Positions 1-6,774 of a DNA stretch of 21,812 nt are shown in pieces. A program made the position numbers and the translations under genes. A model generated the notes under the pieces. That model saw only the letters and a program-made list of their open reading frames with translations. It was not told the DNA's origin and ran no database searches. Each line of letters starts with the position of its first letter. Within the stretch, counting starts at the first letter, position 1. The DNA is from a virus. The stretch covers positions 1 through 21,812 of the IMG/VR virus record IMGVR_UViG_3300043775_000601, one strand, 5' to 3'.

Positions 1-121
1 ATGAGCGTTTAACTTCAGTGACTTAGAGTGTTCTATTGGGGATGGTTGCCTGGCGGTGACTGTCCCCAAGCTGCTTTCTGGACCCCCTGTGGCGCAGGGT
101 GACGTAAAGAGTCCGAATAAA

Positions 122-137
122 AAATACCTACGTATTT
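122..137. promoter_or_regulatory. Inverted repeat AAATAC-N4-GTATTT, operator-like
   Basis: Perfect 6-bp arms separated by CTAC, in an AT-rich patch just upstream of the candidate -35 box at 141. The position fits a repressor or activator site controlling the polymerase gene. No binding protein is known; the HTH protein at 4050-4274 is one phage-encoded candidate. Confidence 0.35.
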
Positions 138-140
138 CAC

Positions 141-169
141 TTGCAAATCTGGGGGACTTTCCCTAAATG
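141..169 (+). promoter_or_regulatory. Possible host sigma70-type promoter
   Basis: TTGCAA (141-146), a 17-bp spacer, then TAAATG (164-169). Spacing is ideal, but only four of six and three of six consensus bases match. In T7-like phages the polymerase gene is normally transcribed first from host promoters, so one is expected in this leader; this is the best candidate I see and it is weak. Confidence 0.25.
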
Positions 170-266
170 AAAATGGTTGCCGCAAGGTGATGACGTCAGG
201 GTAAGCCAGCCAAATTCCTTATTGGCCTCTAAGACCCAGAAAGGAAACGATAAAGTGCTTCAGACA

Positions 267-286
267 CCCCCCTTTTGGGGAGACTT
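267..286 (+). repeat. 20-mer shared with 17402-17421
   Basis: The sequence CCCCCCTTTTGGGGAGACTT is identical to 17402-17421. It contains a CCCC-TTTT-GGGG hairpin. GGGGAGAC resembles the initiating GGGAGA of T7 transcripts, so it could be a promoter for the phage polymerase, or a conserved structural element. It lies 44 bp before the polymerase start codon. Confidence 0.6.
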
Positions 287-329
287 CGCAGAGACCAGCC
301 TCAAGTCGCAACAGTTTACCGAGGAGCCG

Positions 330-2810
330 ATGCAGACAGAACTCGAAGAATCGTTAGAACTCAAAGCACTGGAAGACGGCTCTAAGCGTTACCTTAAGTC
401 GCTGGAAGCTTCCTCAAGCAGAAAAGTTCCGCTTGAAAGAGCTGACTTGAGGCGTGTATTGAAGGAGACCCTCCCCAAGGTATCCCTCCACGTAAGGATG
501 AAATTTGAGGAGGAGCGTAAGGGAAGACACAGTTTGGCCTATCAGTTGATCAAGAACCTAGACCCAGACCTGATAGCCCTTGCAGGCCTCTCCTGTGCCT
601 TCAGGGTTATCTCCCAACTGAAGACAATGTCCTCCATGTGTCACATCATAGGGGCCGCAATCGATGACGAACTGTGGGCAGCAAAGCTCTACAAGACAGA
701 CCCGAAGCTGGCCAAGCGTATCGTCCAGAAGGCTACCCGTAACCACGGGAACCTCCAGTATCGCCGGAAGGCTGTGAAGGCCACTGCGAAGACTGAGGGT
801 CACATTTCGTCTATCCTCAGCGACGAGGAGAAGGTCAAGGTTGGCGGCTTTGTCATGGACTGCATCCTGAATGCTGTTCCTGAGGTGTTCCAGTGTACAC
901 TGCACAAGACCAAGACCACCGCCCACAACTACCTGACCCTCACCCCTGAGGTGTCTCAGGAACTGCTGGAACTCCGTGAGGTCCAGTCTTGGATGCATCC
1001 TGCCTACAAGCCCATGACCCTTCCTCCCAAACCCTGGGTGGGCTTCTGGAATGGCTGCTACCATAACCCGAAGGTGGCCCGCACGGTCACCCTCGTCCGT
1101 ACCCGCAAGAAGAAGCACATTGCCATCGTTGAGAAGGCCATCAAGGACGGGACCATGTCTCACTGCCTTGAGGCGCTTAATGCCATCCAGAACACTCGCT
1201 GGATGATCAACACCCCCATCCACGACATCGTTGAGTGGGCCTACGAACAGAACCTCAGCCTCGACAGCTTCCCTCCCCGCCATCACATCCCCAAGGTGCA
1301 GTTCCCGGCTGACTACGCCACACTGGACGAGAAGGCGAAGAAGGGCTGGAGGATCAAGGCGGGCCAGGTCCACCAGCGCAACCGTGGGATCGACTCTGAG
1401 CGCATCGTGATGCTTCAGGACATGACCACGGCTAAGGCACTCTTGGGTGTCCCGTTCTACATCCCCCACAACATGGACTTCCGGGGGCGGGTCTACCCGC
1501 TGCCGCACTTCAACCAGCAGAGGGCCGACTACGTGAAGGCGCAGCTTCAGTTCGCTGAGGGCCGCGTCCTGACGGAGGCGGGCGTCTACTGGCTGGCAGT
1601 CCACCTTGCCAACTGTGGTGACTTCCAGAAGGTCTCCAAGCAGCCCTTCGACACCCGCGTCCAGTGGGTGGCTGACAACGAGGAGCTTATCTTCGATGTC
1701 GCCAGGGACCCTCAGGGCACCTTCAGCCGCTGGAAGCAGGCCGACAAGCCCTTCAGCTTCGTCGCCGCCTGCCTCGCGTGGTACGGCTACCGCATGGACC
1801 CCGAGAACTTCCTGTGTCACCTCCCAGTGGCCATGGATGGCTCCAACTCAGGCCTTCAGCACTATAGCTGCATGATGCGCTCTGAGAGGGAAGGGGCTCT
1901 GGTCAACCTCATGCCTACGGACAAGCCCGCAGACCTCTACCAGACCGTAGCCAACATGGTGAAGGAGACGGTGGAAGCGGATGTCCTCAAGGGTTCCGAG
2001 GTTGCCCAGATCGTCCTCAAGAATGGCGTCACCAGAAGCCTGTGCAAGCGGGCCACCATGACCTTCGCGTATTCCAGCGAGGAGTTTGGGTTCCGTGAGC
2101 AACTCATGGATGACGTAATGAACCCCTTGGCCACTGAGATACTCATGGGTAAGCGCACCACGCACCCCTATGAGATGCTCCGTGAGACCAAGGATGGCGA
2201 AGTGCGGATGGATGGTGGCTTCACCGCTGCCTCCTACATCGCCAAGGCCATCTGGAATGCTGTCAACACAATTGTGACAGATGCCTGCACTGGCATGGCG
2301 TTCTTCCGCCGCTGTGCCCAGCTTCTTGCCCACGAAGGCAAGGGGCTTGTCTGGGTGACCCCTGTGGGTCTCCCGGTCCTCCACCTGTACCCAGAGTACA
2401 AGGCCAAGAGGGTCAAGTTGTTCCTCCACGACAGGGAGGTCGAACTGATGACCCGCGAAGACACCGACTCCGTGAACAAGGCTAAGGCTGCTGACGCTGT
2501 GAGCCCCAACGTGGTGCATTCACTCGATTCCGCAGCGCTCATGCTCTGTGTTCTCGACTGCGCTGAAGCTGGGGTGAAGGACTTCTCCCTCATCCACGAC
2601 AGCTTTGGTGCCCACCCTAACGATACCCAAACCATGTACGTGGCGGTCAGGCAGTCCCTGGCGAACATGTACGAAGCATATTGCCCATTCGAAGAGATCA
2701 GGAGACAGACGTATGCCGCCCTCGACGCGAAAGAGAAGCTCCCCGCCATCCCAAAAACGGGAAACCTCGACCTCGCCTGCATCCTCGACGCCGACTACGC
2801 CTTCGCCTAA
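330..2810 (+). CDS. T7-like single-subunit DNA-directed RNA polymerase
   Basis: Transcribes phage middle and late genes from phage promoters. The start is ATG 330, preceded by GAGGAG, giving 826 aa against 883 in T7. All core motifs are visible: DFRGRVYPLP with D383 to R387; motif A DGSNSGLQHYS with catalytic D503; motif B RSLCKRATMTFAYSSEEFGF with K573 and Y581, the same 8-residue spacing as T7 K631 and Y639; motif C SLIHDSFGAHP with H756 and D757; and the conserved C-terminal aromatic end FAFA-like (AFA-stop). The enzyme should be active. A small gene follows after 10 bases and then a terminator, so the two form a short transcription unit. The first ~60 codons are less GC-biased than the rest. 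Promoter specificity cannot be read from sequence alone. Confidence 0.97.
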   Translation: MQTELEESLELKALEDGSKRYLKSLEASSSRKVPLERADLRRVLKETLPKVSLHVRMKFEEERKGRHSLAYQLIKNLDPDLIALAGLSCAFRVISQLKTMSSMCHIIGAAIDDELWAAKLYKTDPKLAKRIVQKATRNHGNLQYRRKAVKATAKTEGHISSILSDEEKVKVGGFVMDCILNAVPEVFQCTLHKTKTTAHNYLTLTPEVSQELLELREVQSWMHPAYKPMTLPPKPWVGFWNGCYHNPKVARTVTLVRTRKKKHIAIVEKAIKDGTMSHCLEALNAIQNTRWMINTPIHDIVEWAYEQNLSLDSFPPRHHIPKVQFPADYATLDEKAKKGWRIKAGQVHQRNRGIDSERIVMLQDMTTAKALLGVPFYIPHNMDFRGRVYPLPHFNQQRADYVKAQLQFAEGRVLTEAGVYWLAVHLANCGDFQKVSKQPFDTRVQWVADNEELIFDVARDPQGTFSRWKQADKPFSFVAACLAWYGYRMDPENFLCHLPVAMDGSNSGLQHYSCMMRSEREGALVNLMPTDKPADLYQTVANMVKETVEADVLKGSEVAQIVLKNGVTRSLCKRATMTFAYSSEEFGFREQLMDDVMNPLATEILMGKRTTHPYEMLRETKDGEVRMDGGFTAASYIAKAIWNAVNTIVTDACTGMAFFRRCAQLLAHEGKGLVWVTPVGLPVLHLYPEYKAKRVKLFLHDREVELMTREDTDSVNKAKAADAVSPNVVHSLDSAALMLCVLDCAEAGVKDFSLIHDSFGAHPNDTQTMYVAVRQSLANMYEAYCPFEEIRRQTYAALDAKEKLPAIPKTGNLDLACILDADYAFA

Positions 2811-2820
2811 CGGGACGCTA

Positions 2821-3075
2821 CTGCTCAATGAAGAGGGCGACCTTGAGTACAGCACTAGCTACCGCAACCAACATGGCACTGGGTACGACCTTATTGTCTC
2901 CAACCCAATCGAAGGCATGGTGGACATCCAGATCACTCAGGTTGTCTGTCATGAACCAGATGAGGCTACCGTCAGCCTATCGATACCGCATGAAGCCGCC
3001 TTGGACATGATGAGAGCCATGGCCTATGGCGTCAACATTGCGGCCGCTGAGAAACGGCGGAATGCCATCAACTAA
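2821..3075 (+). CDS. Small phage protein of unknown function, non-ATG start
   Basis: Not recognised. The frame encodes a well-formed ~84-residue protein, soluble and mixed alpha/beta, reading NQHGTGYDLIVSNPIEG, then DIQITQVV, then IPHEAALDMMRAMAYG. The end is certain, TAA at 3073-3075. The start is not: the frame has no ATG between the RNA polymerase stop (2810) and residue ~32, and upstream in-frame codons are only the shadow of the polymerase. CTG at 2821 is the most likely start, perhaps by re-initiation 10 bases after the polymerase stop; no good ribosome site is seen. A terminator follows within 3 bases. The position between polymerase and SSB is where T7 carries small host-takeover genes such as gene 2, but I see no similarity. 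Confidence 0.6.
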   Translation: MLNEEGDLEYSTSYRNQHGTGYDLIVSNPIEGMVDIQITQVVCHEPDEATVSLSIPHEAALDMMRAMAYGVNIAAAEKRRNAIN

Positions 3076-3077
3076 CG

Positions 3078-3105
3078 AGGGGACCTTCGGGTCCCTTCCT
3101 TTTTT
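3078..3105 (+). terminator. Rho-independent terminator with UUCG loop
   Basis: Perfect GGGACC-TTCG-GGTCCC stem-loop (3080-3095), extended by a G-T and an A-T pair, followed by TTCCTTTTTT. It ends the polymerase transcription unit and lies directly before the leader of the SSB gene. Confidence 0.9.
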
Positions 3106-3110
3106 CCAAA

Positions 3111-3130
3111 CCCTCCACAAGCAGCAACAA
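3111..3130 (+). promoter_or_regulatory. Recurring gene leader, copy 1 (before SSB)
   Basis: CCCTCCACAAGCAGCAACAA follows the terminator directly. Related sequences lie before the primase (5108), the methyltransferase-like gene (11898) and two small genes (15369, 15755), with a degenerate copy at 14606. A site right after a terminator fits a phage RNA polymerase promoter, as T7 has one before gene 2.5. This role is inference. Confidence 0.5.
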
Positions 3131-3144
3131 ATTACAAGGCTACT

Positions 3145-3660
3145 ATGTCAAAGAAGATTCCGTTCAAGACCCCGAAGGGTATCGCCAAGTATCCGCACAT
3201 CACCGAGAAGGACACTGGTCACCAGTATTCGTCGGGTAAGTACGACACGCAGATCATCCTCAGCAAGGAGGACGCAGCGCCCTTGGTGAAGCAGCTTCAG
3301 GACCTCATCAAGGAGGAGATGCCGAAGCTCAAGGACCCCAAGGTTCCCTACAAGATCGACGAAGAAGGCAACTATGTCTTCAAGGCCAAGTCCGAGTACC
3401 AGCCCGCCATCATCGATGCCCGTGGCAAGAAGATGGAGCGCATCCCCGCAGGCCTCCGGGTTCGCGGTGGGTCCACCATCCGCATTGCGGGTGCAGTGAA
3501 CGTCTACGACAAGGGTGTCTCGCTCTGGCTCAACCAGGTTCAGATCATCAACATCGTGGCTGACGAGGTTGCCTTTGACGCTGACGATGAAGGCGGCTTC
3601 TCTGCGGATGACTTTGCAGACGAGAGCAACTTCGCAGACGCTGATGGTCCTGCGCTTTAA
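3145..3660 (+). CDS. Single-stranded DNA-binding protein, T7 gp2.5-like
   Basis: Coats single-stranded DNA at the fork and recruits polymerase and helicase. 171 aa, shorter than T7 gp2.5 (232 aa). It starts MSKKI, like the MAKKI of gp2.5. The middle has the OB-fold-like strands FKAKSEYQPAIIDARGKKM and GGSTIRIAGAVNVY, matching the T7 pattern of KFKCYASF...DSKGKKM...GGGSKLKVKYS. The C-terminus from ~145 is an acidic tail with many D and E residues, the hallmark used by gp2.5 to contact polymerase and helicase. It lacks the terminal aromatic residue of gp2.5 and ends GPAL. The ATG at 3145 has AAGG upstream. The end overlaps endonuclease I by 17 bases. Confidence 0.9.
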   Translation: MSKKIPFKTPKGIAKYPHITEKDTGHQYSSGKYDTQIILSKEDAAPLVKQLQDLIKEEMPKLKDPKVPYKIDEEGNYVFKAKSEYQPAIIDARGKKMERIPAGLRVRGGSTIRIAGAVNVYDKGVSLWLNQVQIINIVADEVAFDADDEGGFSADDFADESNFADADGPAL

Positions 3661-4174
3661 GCCACGGACCCTCGTCGGACGGTACAGAAGCAAGTCTGAA
3701 GAACGTGTTGCGGGCCACCTCAATGAACTTGGGGTGGCCTACGCCTATGAGCCTAAGGACGGCAAGGTAGCCTACTCCATAGAGCGCACCGCCTACTACC
3801 TACCTGACTTCGTCCTCACGGACAGCGGCATCATCCTTGAGGTGAAGGGCTACTTCAGTCCCTCAGACCGCGCCAAGTACCTCCGTATCAGGAAGAGCAA
3901 TCCTGCCATCGACATCCGCTTCGTCTTTGACAGGGCTACTACCAAGATCAGCAAGACCTCCAAGACTACGTACGCACAGTGGGCCGACAAGAATGGCTTC
4001 CACTGGTGCGAGAAGGTCATCCCCCCAACTTGGATCAAAGAGAGCAAACATGCGCGAACTACGTCTAAAGCCTCAGGCCCGCAAAATCCTCCTGCATCTC
4101 GAAAAGCAGTCCATCTCTCCTATGGAGGCACTGCTCGTTCACGGCATCTATCGTCTGTCTGCAAGCATCCATGA
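3644..4174 (+). CDS. Endonuclease I (Holliday junction resolvase), T7 gp3-like
   Basis: Resolves branched DNA and helps degrade host DNA. Residues 13-130 follow T7 gp3 closely: GRYRSKSEERV (E19, matching E20 of T7), YLPDFVL with D55, and ILEVKG with E66 and K68, which are the metal-binding PD-(D/E)XK residues. The sequence IDIRFVF and the closing VIPPTWIKE also match. The start ATG 3644 lies inside the end of the SSB gene, with no clear ribosome site, so translation is probably coupled. The total of 176 aa exceeds the 149 of T7 because about 40 residues after WIKES read through the start of the HTH gene (4050) in another frame. That basic tail is unlike gp3 and may be a by-product of the overlap. 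Confidence 0.92.
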   Translation: MVLRFKPRTLVGRYRSKSEERVAGHLNELGVAYAYEPKDGKVAYSIERTAYYLPDFVLTDSGIILEVKGYFSPSDRAKYLRIRKSNPAIDIRFVFDRATTKISKTSKTTYAQWADKNGFHWCEKVIPPTWIKESKHARTTSKASGPQNPPASRKAVHLSYGGTARSRHLSSVCKHP

Positions 4175-4274
4175 ACTTCGTCGTGAAGGCTTCAAGGTAG
4201 CCACCACGATGCATCAGGACGCCGCGGGCAAGAAGTATGCCCGTTATCACCTCCAGTCACGGAAAGCTGCCTAA
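4050..4274 (+). CDS. Small helix-turn-helix protein
   Basis: 74 aa. RKILLHLEKQSISPMEALLV, then YRLSASIHELRREGF, then KYARYHL is the pattern of a phage winged-helix/HTH family (HTH_39-like): first helix, a turn with SPMEAL, a recognition helix over RLSASIHELR, and a short beta wing. It is probably a DNA-binding regulator, perhaps of phage promoters or of the operator-like repeats in this window; the target is unknown. ATG 4050 was chosen because everything upstream in this frame is a shadow of endonuclease I. The first 125 bases overlap the endonuclease I tail. Its TAA shares bases with the ATG of the next gene (TAATG). Confidence 0.75.
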   Translation: MRELRLKPQARKILLHLEKQSISPMEALLVHGIYRLSASIHELRREGFKVATTMHQDAAGKKYARYHLQSRKAA

Positions 4275-4684
4275 TGAAGACCCTCATCAAATCCCTCATG
4301 CTTGCCACGGCCCTCACGTTCCTGGGTCCCGTGGTGGGCCATGCAGCGTCTGTCTGCACCACCGCCTCCGAGGATGCCTTCCTTGGTGACGCTGTGGCCA
4401 AGAACAATGCCAAGGTGTTCAAGGCCAACGAGAAGGCCATGACCGTCTTGGTGGGTGCCATCAACCAGGCCCGCGCTGATGCGGGTCAGGAGCCGTTCCT
4501 TGTGGATACGCTGATGATCGGCGTGTTCAGCTATCAGGGTGCCATGTACGTGGGCACCGTCATGTTCAAGGACCATTGCGTGGTGCGGGATACCGTCAAG
4601 GTGTTCACGCTGGCCCAGTGGGTGGAAGCCCTCACTCAGTACAACCTGTCCATCGAAGACTTTGTTCAACTGCGGGGTGCGTGA
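4274..4684 (+). CDS. Exported protein of unknown function
   Basis: 136 aa, not recognised. The N-terminus is a clear Sec signal peptide: basic MKTLIK, hydrophobic LMLATALTFLGPVV, then GHAAS with a signal peptidase I type site. There is no good lipobox. The mature ~110 aa part has one Cys near its start and one near residue 100, which could form a disulfide in the periplasm. The rest is mixed helix and strand without repeats. It is coupled to its neighbours by TAATG and TGATG overlaps, in the middle of replication genes. An exported early/middle protein could act in superinfection exclusion or envelope modification; this is inference only. Confidence 0.75.
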   Translation: MKTLIKSLMLATALTFLGPVVGHAASVCTTASEDAFLGDAVAKNNAKVFKANEKAMTVLVGAINQARADAGQEPFLVDTLMIGVFSYQGAMYVGTVMFKDHCVVRDTVKVFTLAQWVEALTQYNLSIEDFVQLRGA

Positions 4685-5031
4685 TGAAACTCAACGAATA
4701 TCAGACTGAGGCCCAGTCCTTCGCAGTCAACGATGACCTCATGCACTTCACCTTCGGCCTCCTTGAGGAAGCTGGTGAAGCTGCTGGTGTCCTGAAGCGC
4801 GTGTTTCGAGAGGACGATGGCTACTGGGACGATTACACCAACTACGACTACGGGATGTCCTACATGGCCCGCGACAAGCTGATCATGGAGCTTGGGGACA
4901 TCCTCTGGCACGTGGCCCTTGTCGCCAACAACCTTGGCTACTCTCTTGAGGCGGTGGCTGACCTGAACCTCCAGAAGCTTGAGTCCCGCAAGCAGCGCGA
5001 CATGATCAAGGGGTCTGGAGATGACCGTTGA
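4684..5031 (+). CDS. MazG-like nucleotide pyrophosphohydrolase
   Basis: 115 aa all-alpha protein of the MazG/NTP-PPase superfamily. The metal-binding EXXE-12-28-EXXD signature is seen as LLEEAGEAAG early in the protein and ELGDILWHV about 50 residues later, followed by the usual helix NLGYSLEAVADLNLQKLESR. Members hydrolyse (d)NTPs or related nucleotides to the monophosphate and pyrophosphate. In phages they may limit misincorporation, supply dNMPs or lower (p)ppGpp signalling; the substrate here cannot be decided. The ATG at 4684 shares bases with the upstream stop (TGATG). The insert FREDDGYWDDYTNYDYG between the two metal motifs is acidic and aromatic. Confidence 0.88.
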   Translation: MKLNEYQTEAQSFAVNDDLMHFTFGLLEEAGEAAGVLKRVFREDDGYWDDYTNYDYGMSYMARDKLIMELGDILWHVALVANNLGYSLEAVADLNLQKLESRKQRDMIKGSGDDR

Positions 5032-5107
5032 ACTGATCCCCTTGGGGCTTCTCGCGGTGGGCATGGGCCTGTGTGTCTACATCCTCCACGACATCTTCAC
5101 GACCTAA
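5021..5107 (+). CDS. 28-aa membrane peptide
   Basis: Translates as MTVELIPLGLLAVGMGLCVY followed by ILHDIFTT: one hydrophobic helix with a short charged end. AAGGGG (5009-5014) gives a good ribosome site, and the start overlaps the MazG-like gene by 11 bases. Phages of this type often encode such single-pass micro proteins, but the function is unknown. The next leader begins at 5108 directly after its stop, which supports this as a real gene boundary. Confidence 0.6.
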   Translation: MTVELIPLGLLAVGMGLCVYILHDIFTT

Positions 5108-5127
5108 CCCTCCACAAACGGAAACAG
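5108..5127 (+). promoter_or_regulatory. Recurring gene leader, copy 2 (before primase)
   Basis: CCCTCCACAAACGGAAACAG sits between the stop of the micro membrane gene and the primase ATG (5129). The first nine bases are identical to copy 1 at 3111. It includes a weak ribosome site (GGAAA). Confidence 0.5.
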
Positions 5128-5128
5128 T

Positions 5129-6760
5129 ATGCAGACTAGCGACCACGAAGGCTCTGTCTTTCTGAGGCACGAGGCCTGCGACAACTGCGGATCAAGCGAT
5201 GCGAAAGGACTCTACTCAGATGGACACACTCACTGCTTCTCCTGTGGAACTACTCGACCCGGAGACTCGCCGGGACATCACGATGAAGCTGACGTTGGCC
5301 TCAATGGGAGCGCAGCAGGGAAGGCTGGAGGACGCCCGCTACTGGACGGACAGGGCGGCAAAGTCTCTGGCCGAGTTCAAGCAATCCCAAACCGTAGACT
5401 AGACGAGTCTACCTGTGCCCTCTGGGGCTATGAGATAGGCGAGTACAACGGCAAGCCCTGCCACATCGCCAACTACCGCGATGCTACGGGCAAGCCCATC
5501 GCCCAGAAGATACGTCTCGCCAACAAGGAGTTCACTTGGACAGGCTCATCGAAGGAGGTGGGCCTGTATGGCGAGTGGCTGTGGAACAAGGGGAAGCGTC
5601 TGGTCATCACTGAAGGTGAACTGGACGCCCTCTCCATGTCCCAGTGCATGGGCAACAAGTGGCCTGTGGTCTCGGTGCCTAACGGTGCCCAGGGTGCCAC
5701 CAAGGCCATCAAGAAGCGCTACGACTACTTCCAGAACTTTGAGGAAGTCATCCTCATGTTCGACATGGACGAGCCGGGGCAGAAGGCTGCGGCTGAGTGT
5801 GCCGAACTGCTTCCTGTAGGCAAGGTCAAGATAGCCTCCCTGCCACTGAAAGACGCCAATGAGATGTTGGTGGCTGGACGGGCAGAGGAGCTTATGCAGG
5901 CCTTCTGGAATGCCAAGGCTTACCGCCCTGATGGCCTCCTGACCACCGCAGACCTCAAGGACGCTATCCTCGTCGCAGATGACAAGGGTCTCAGCTTTCC
6001 ATTCTCAGGTCTCAACGACAAGCTGGGCGGAATATTTCCGGCCGCACTTTACACAGTTACCTCAGGTTCTGGTCTGGGCAAGACCACCTTCATGCGTGAG
6101 TTGGCCTACCAGCTTCATGTGACCCACCAGAAGAAGGTGGGCATGCTGATGCTGGAGGAGACCACCAAGCGCACTGTCAGGTCCCTGGTGGGCCTGCACC
6201 TCAACAAGAACATCGACAGCGACCTGTCCAACACCTCGCCTGAGGAGATGGCAGGAGCATTCACTGAGCTATTCGGCGCGCGCGACATCGCACTCTACGA
6301 CCACTTCGGGTCTACCGAGGTGGACAACATCCTAGCCCGCATCCGGTACATGGCCCGCGCCATGGACTGCACCCACATCGTCCTCGACCATCTCAGCATC
6401 CTCATATCTGGCCTCCAGATGGACGATGAGCGACGAATGATCGACGTGGCGATGACCAAGCTCCGCACCCTCGTCCAAGAGACAGGCATCACGCTGTTCC
6501 TTGTGTCCCACCTCAAGCGCCCCTCAGGCGACAAGGGACATGAAGACGGCGCGGTGGTTGCCCTTGGCCAACTCCGTGGCTCCCACGCCATCGCCCAGCT
6601 TTCTGATGCCGTCATAGGCCTCCAGAAGCCGCAGGATGACCCAATGGGAGACGCCACGGAACTGGTGGTCCTGAAGAACAGGTTCACCGGGGAGCGTGGG
6701 TCTGCGGGTGTGCTGCACTACTCAAGAGAAACCGGACGCCTCACTGAGAGCGTCTTCTAA
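5129..6760 (+). CDS. Primase-helicase, T7 gp4-like
   Basis: Unwinds DNA at the fork and makes primers. 543 aa. The zinc-binding domain has C17, C20, C36 and C39, the exact spacing of T7 gp4. A short linker (about 41-90) follows, then the primase core with TOPRIM acids E162 (ITEGELDALS) and D212/D214 (MFDMDEPG). The RecA-like helicase has Walker A SGSGLGKTT with K318, Walker B IVLDHLSIL with D420, the H4-like LRGSHAIAQLSDAVIGLQ and the arginine-finger region KNRFTGERG. All catalytic parts appear intact. In T7 an internal start gives a helicase-only form; here no in-frame ATG, GTG or TTG is seen between the zinc domain and residue 144. The linker DNA seems to carry a second gene in the +1 frame (5220-5402). 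Confidence 0.96.
   Translation: MQTSDHEGSVFLRHEACDNCGSSDAKGLYSDGHTHCFSCGTTRPGDSPGHHDEADVGLNGSAAGKAGGRPLLDGQGGKVSGRVQAIPNRRLDESTCALWGYEIGEYNGKPCHIANYRDATGKPIAQKIRLANKEFTWTGSSKEVGLYGEWLWNKGKRLVITEGELDALSMSQCMGNKWPVVSVPNGAQGATKAIKKRYDYFQNFEEVILMFDMDEPGQKAAAECAELLPVGKVKIASLPLKDANEMLVAGRAEELMQAFWNAKAYRPDGLLTTADLKDAILVADDKGLSFPFSGLNDKLGGIFPAALYTVTSGSGLGKTTFMRELAYQLHVTHQKKVGMLMLEETTKRTVRSLVGLHLNKNIDSDLSNTSPEEMAGAFTELFGARDIALYDHFGSTEVDNILARIRYMARAMDCTHIVLDHLSILISGLQMDDERRMIDVAMTKLRTLVQETGITLFLVSHLKRPSGDKGHEDGAVVALGQLRGSHAIAQLSDAVIGLQKPQDDPMGDATELVVLKNRFTGERGSAGVLHYSRETGRLTESVF
5220..5402 (+). CDS. Probable nested small protein inside the primase gene (+1 frame)
   Basis: 60 aa from ATG 5220 (an in-frame ATG at 5199 would add 7 residues). 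The product starts MDTLTASPVELLDPETRRD and continues as two amphipathic helices, DITMKLTLASMGAQQG and RLEDARYWTDRAAKSLAEFK. It looks like a real soluble helical protein, whereas the primase frame over the same bases encodes a Gly/Ala/Asp-rich linker with no conserved motif. AAAGGA lies 10 bases upstream of ATG 5220. It ends about where the conserved primase core resumes. Function unknown. T7 also has out-of-frame ORFs (4.1, 4.2) within gene 4, but no homology is claimed. Confidence rests on protein-likeness alone. Confidence 0.6.
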   Translation: MDTLTASPVELLDPETRRDITMKLTLASMGAQQGRLEDARYWTDRAAKSLAEFKQSQTVD

Positions 6761-6774
6761 TAACGGGATAAGCA

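Larger units (their letters stand above)
42..190 (+). repeat. Pair of ATGGTTGCC-N4-GGTGA motifs
   Basis: Two copies, 42-59 and 173-190, share ATGGTTGCC, four variable bases, then GGTGA. Each reads as a five-codon mini-ORF, MVAWR-stop and MVAAR-stop; the second also has an ATG two codons upstream (167). They could be leader peptides, or part of an RNA or protein binding site. No clear ribosome site precedes the first. Confidence 0.45.
1..329 (+). other. Untranslated leader of the RNA polymerase gene
   Basis: No convincing gene lies here. The reading frame of the polymerase stays open back to a TTG at 177, but the residues encoded there do not look like the conserved N-terminus, and the ATG at 330 has a GAGGAG ribosome site just before it. 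The stretch holds two copies of an ATGGTTGCC-N4-GGTGA motif (42-59 and 173-190), an inverted repeat (122-137), a weak sigma70-like promoter candidate (141-169) and a 20-mer (267-286) that recurs at 17402-17421. It is probably the control region for early transcription of the polymerase; that role is inference. Confidence 0.6.

Noticed and set aside
45-70. TTGCCTGGCGG resembling the start of 5S rRNA
   Set aside because: Only about ten bases match, with no 5S structure following.
558-1820. 420-codon open frame on the minus strand inside the RNA polymerase gene
   Set aside because: It mirrors the C/G-ending codons of the polymerase, has no ribosome site and no recognisable motif; the plus strand gene is certain.
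1848-2519. 223-codon minus-strand frame in the RNA polymerase gene
   Set aside because: Shadow of the same codon bias opposite conserved polymerase motifs.
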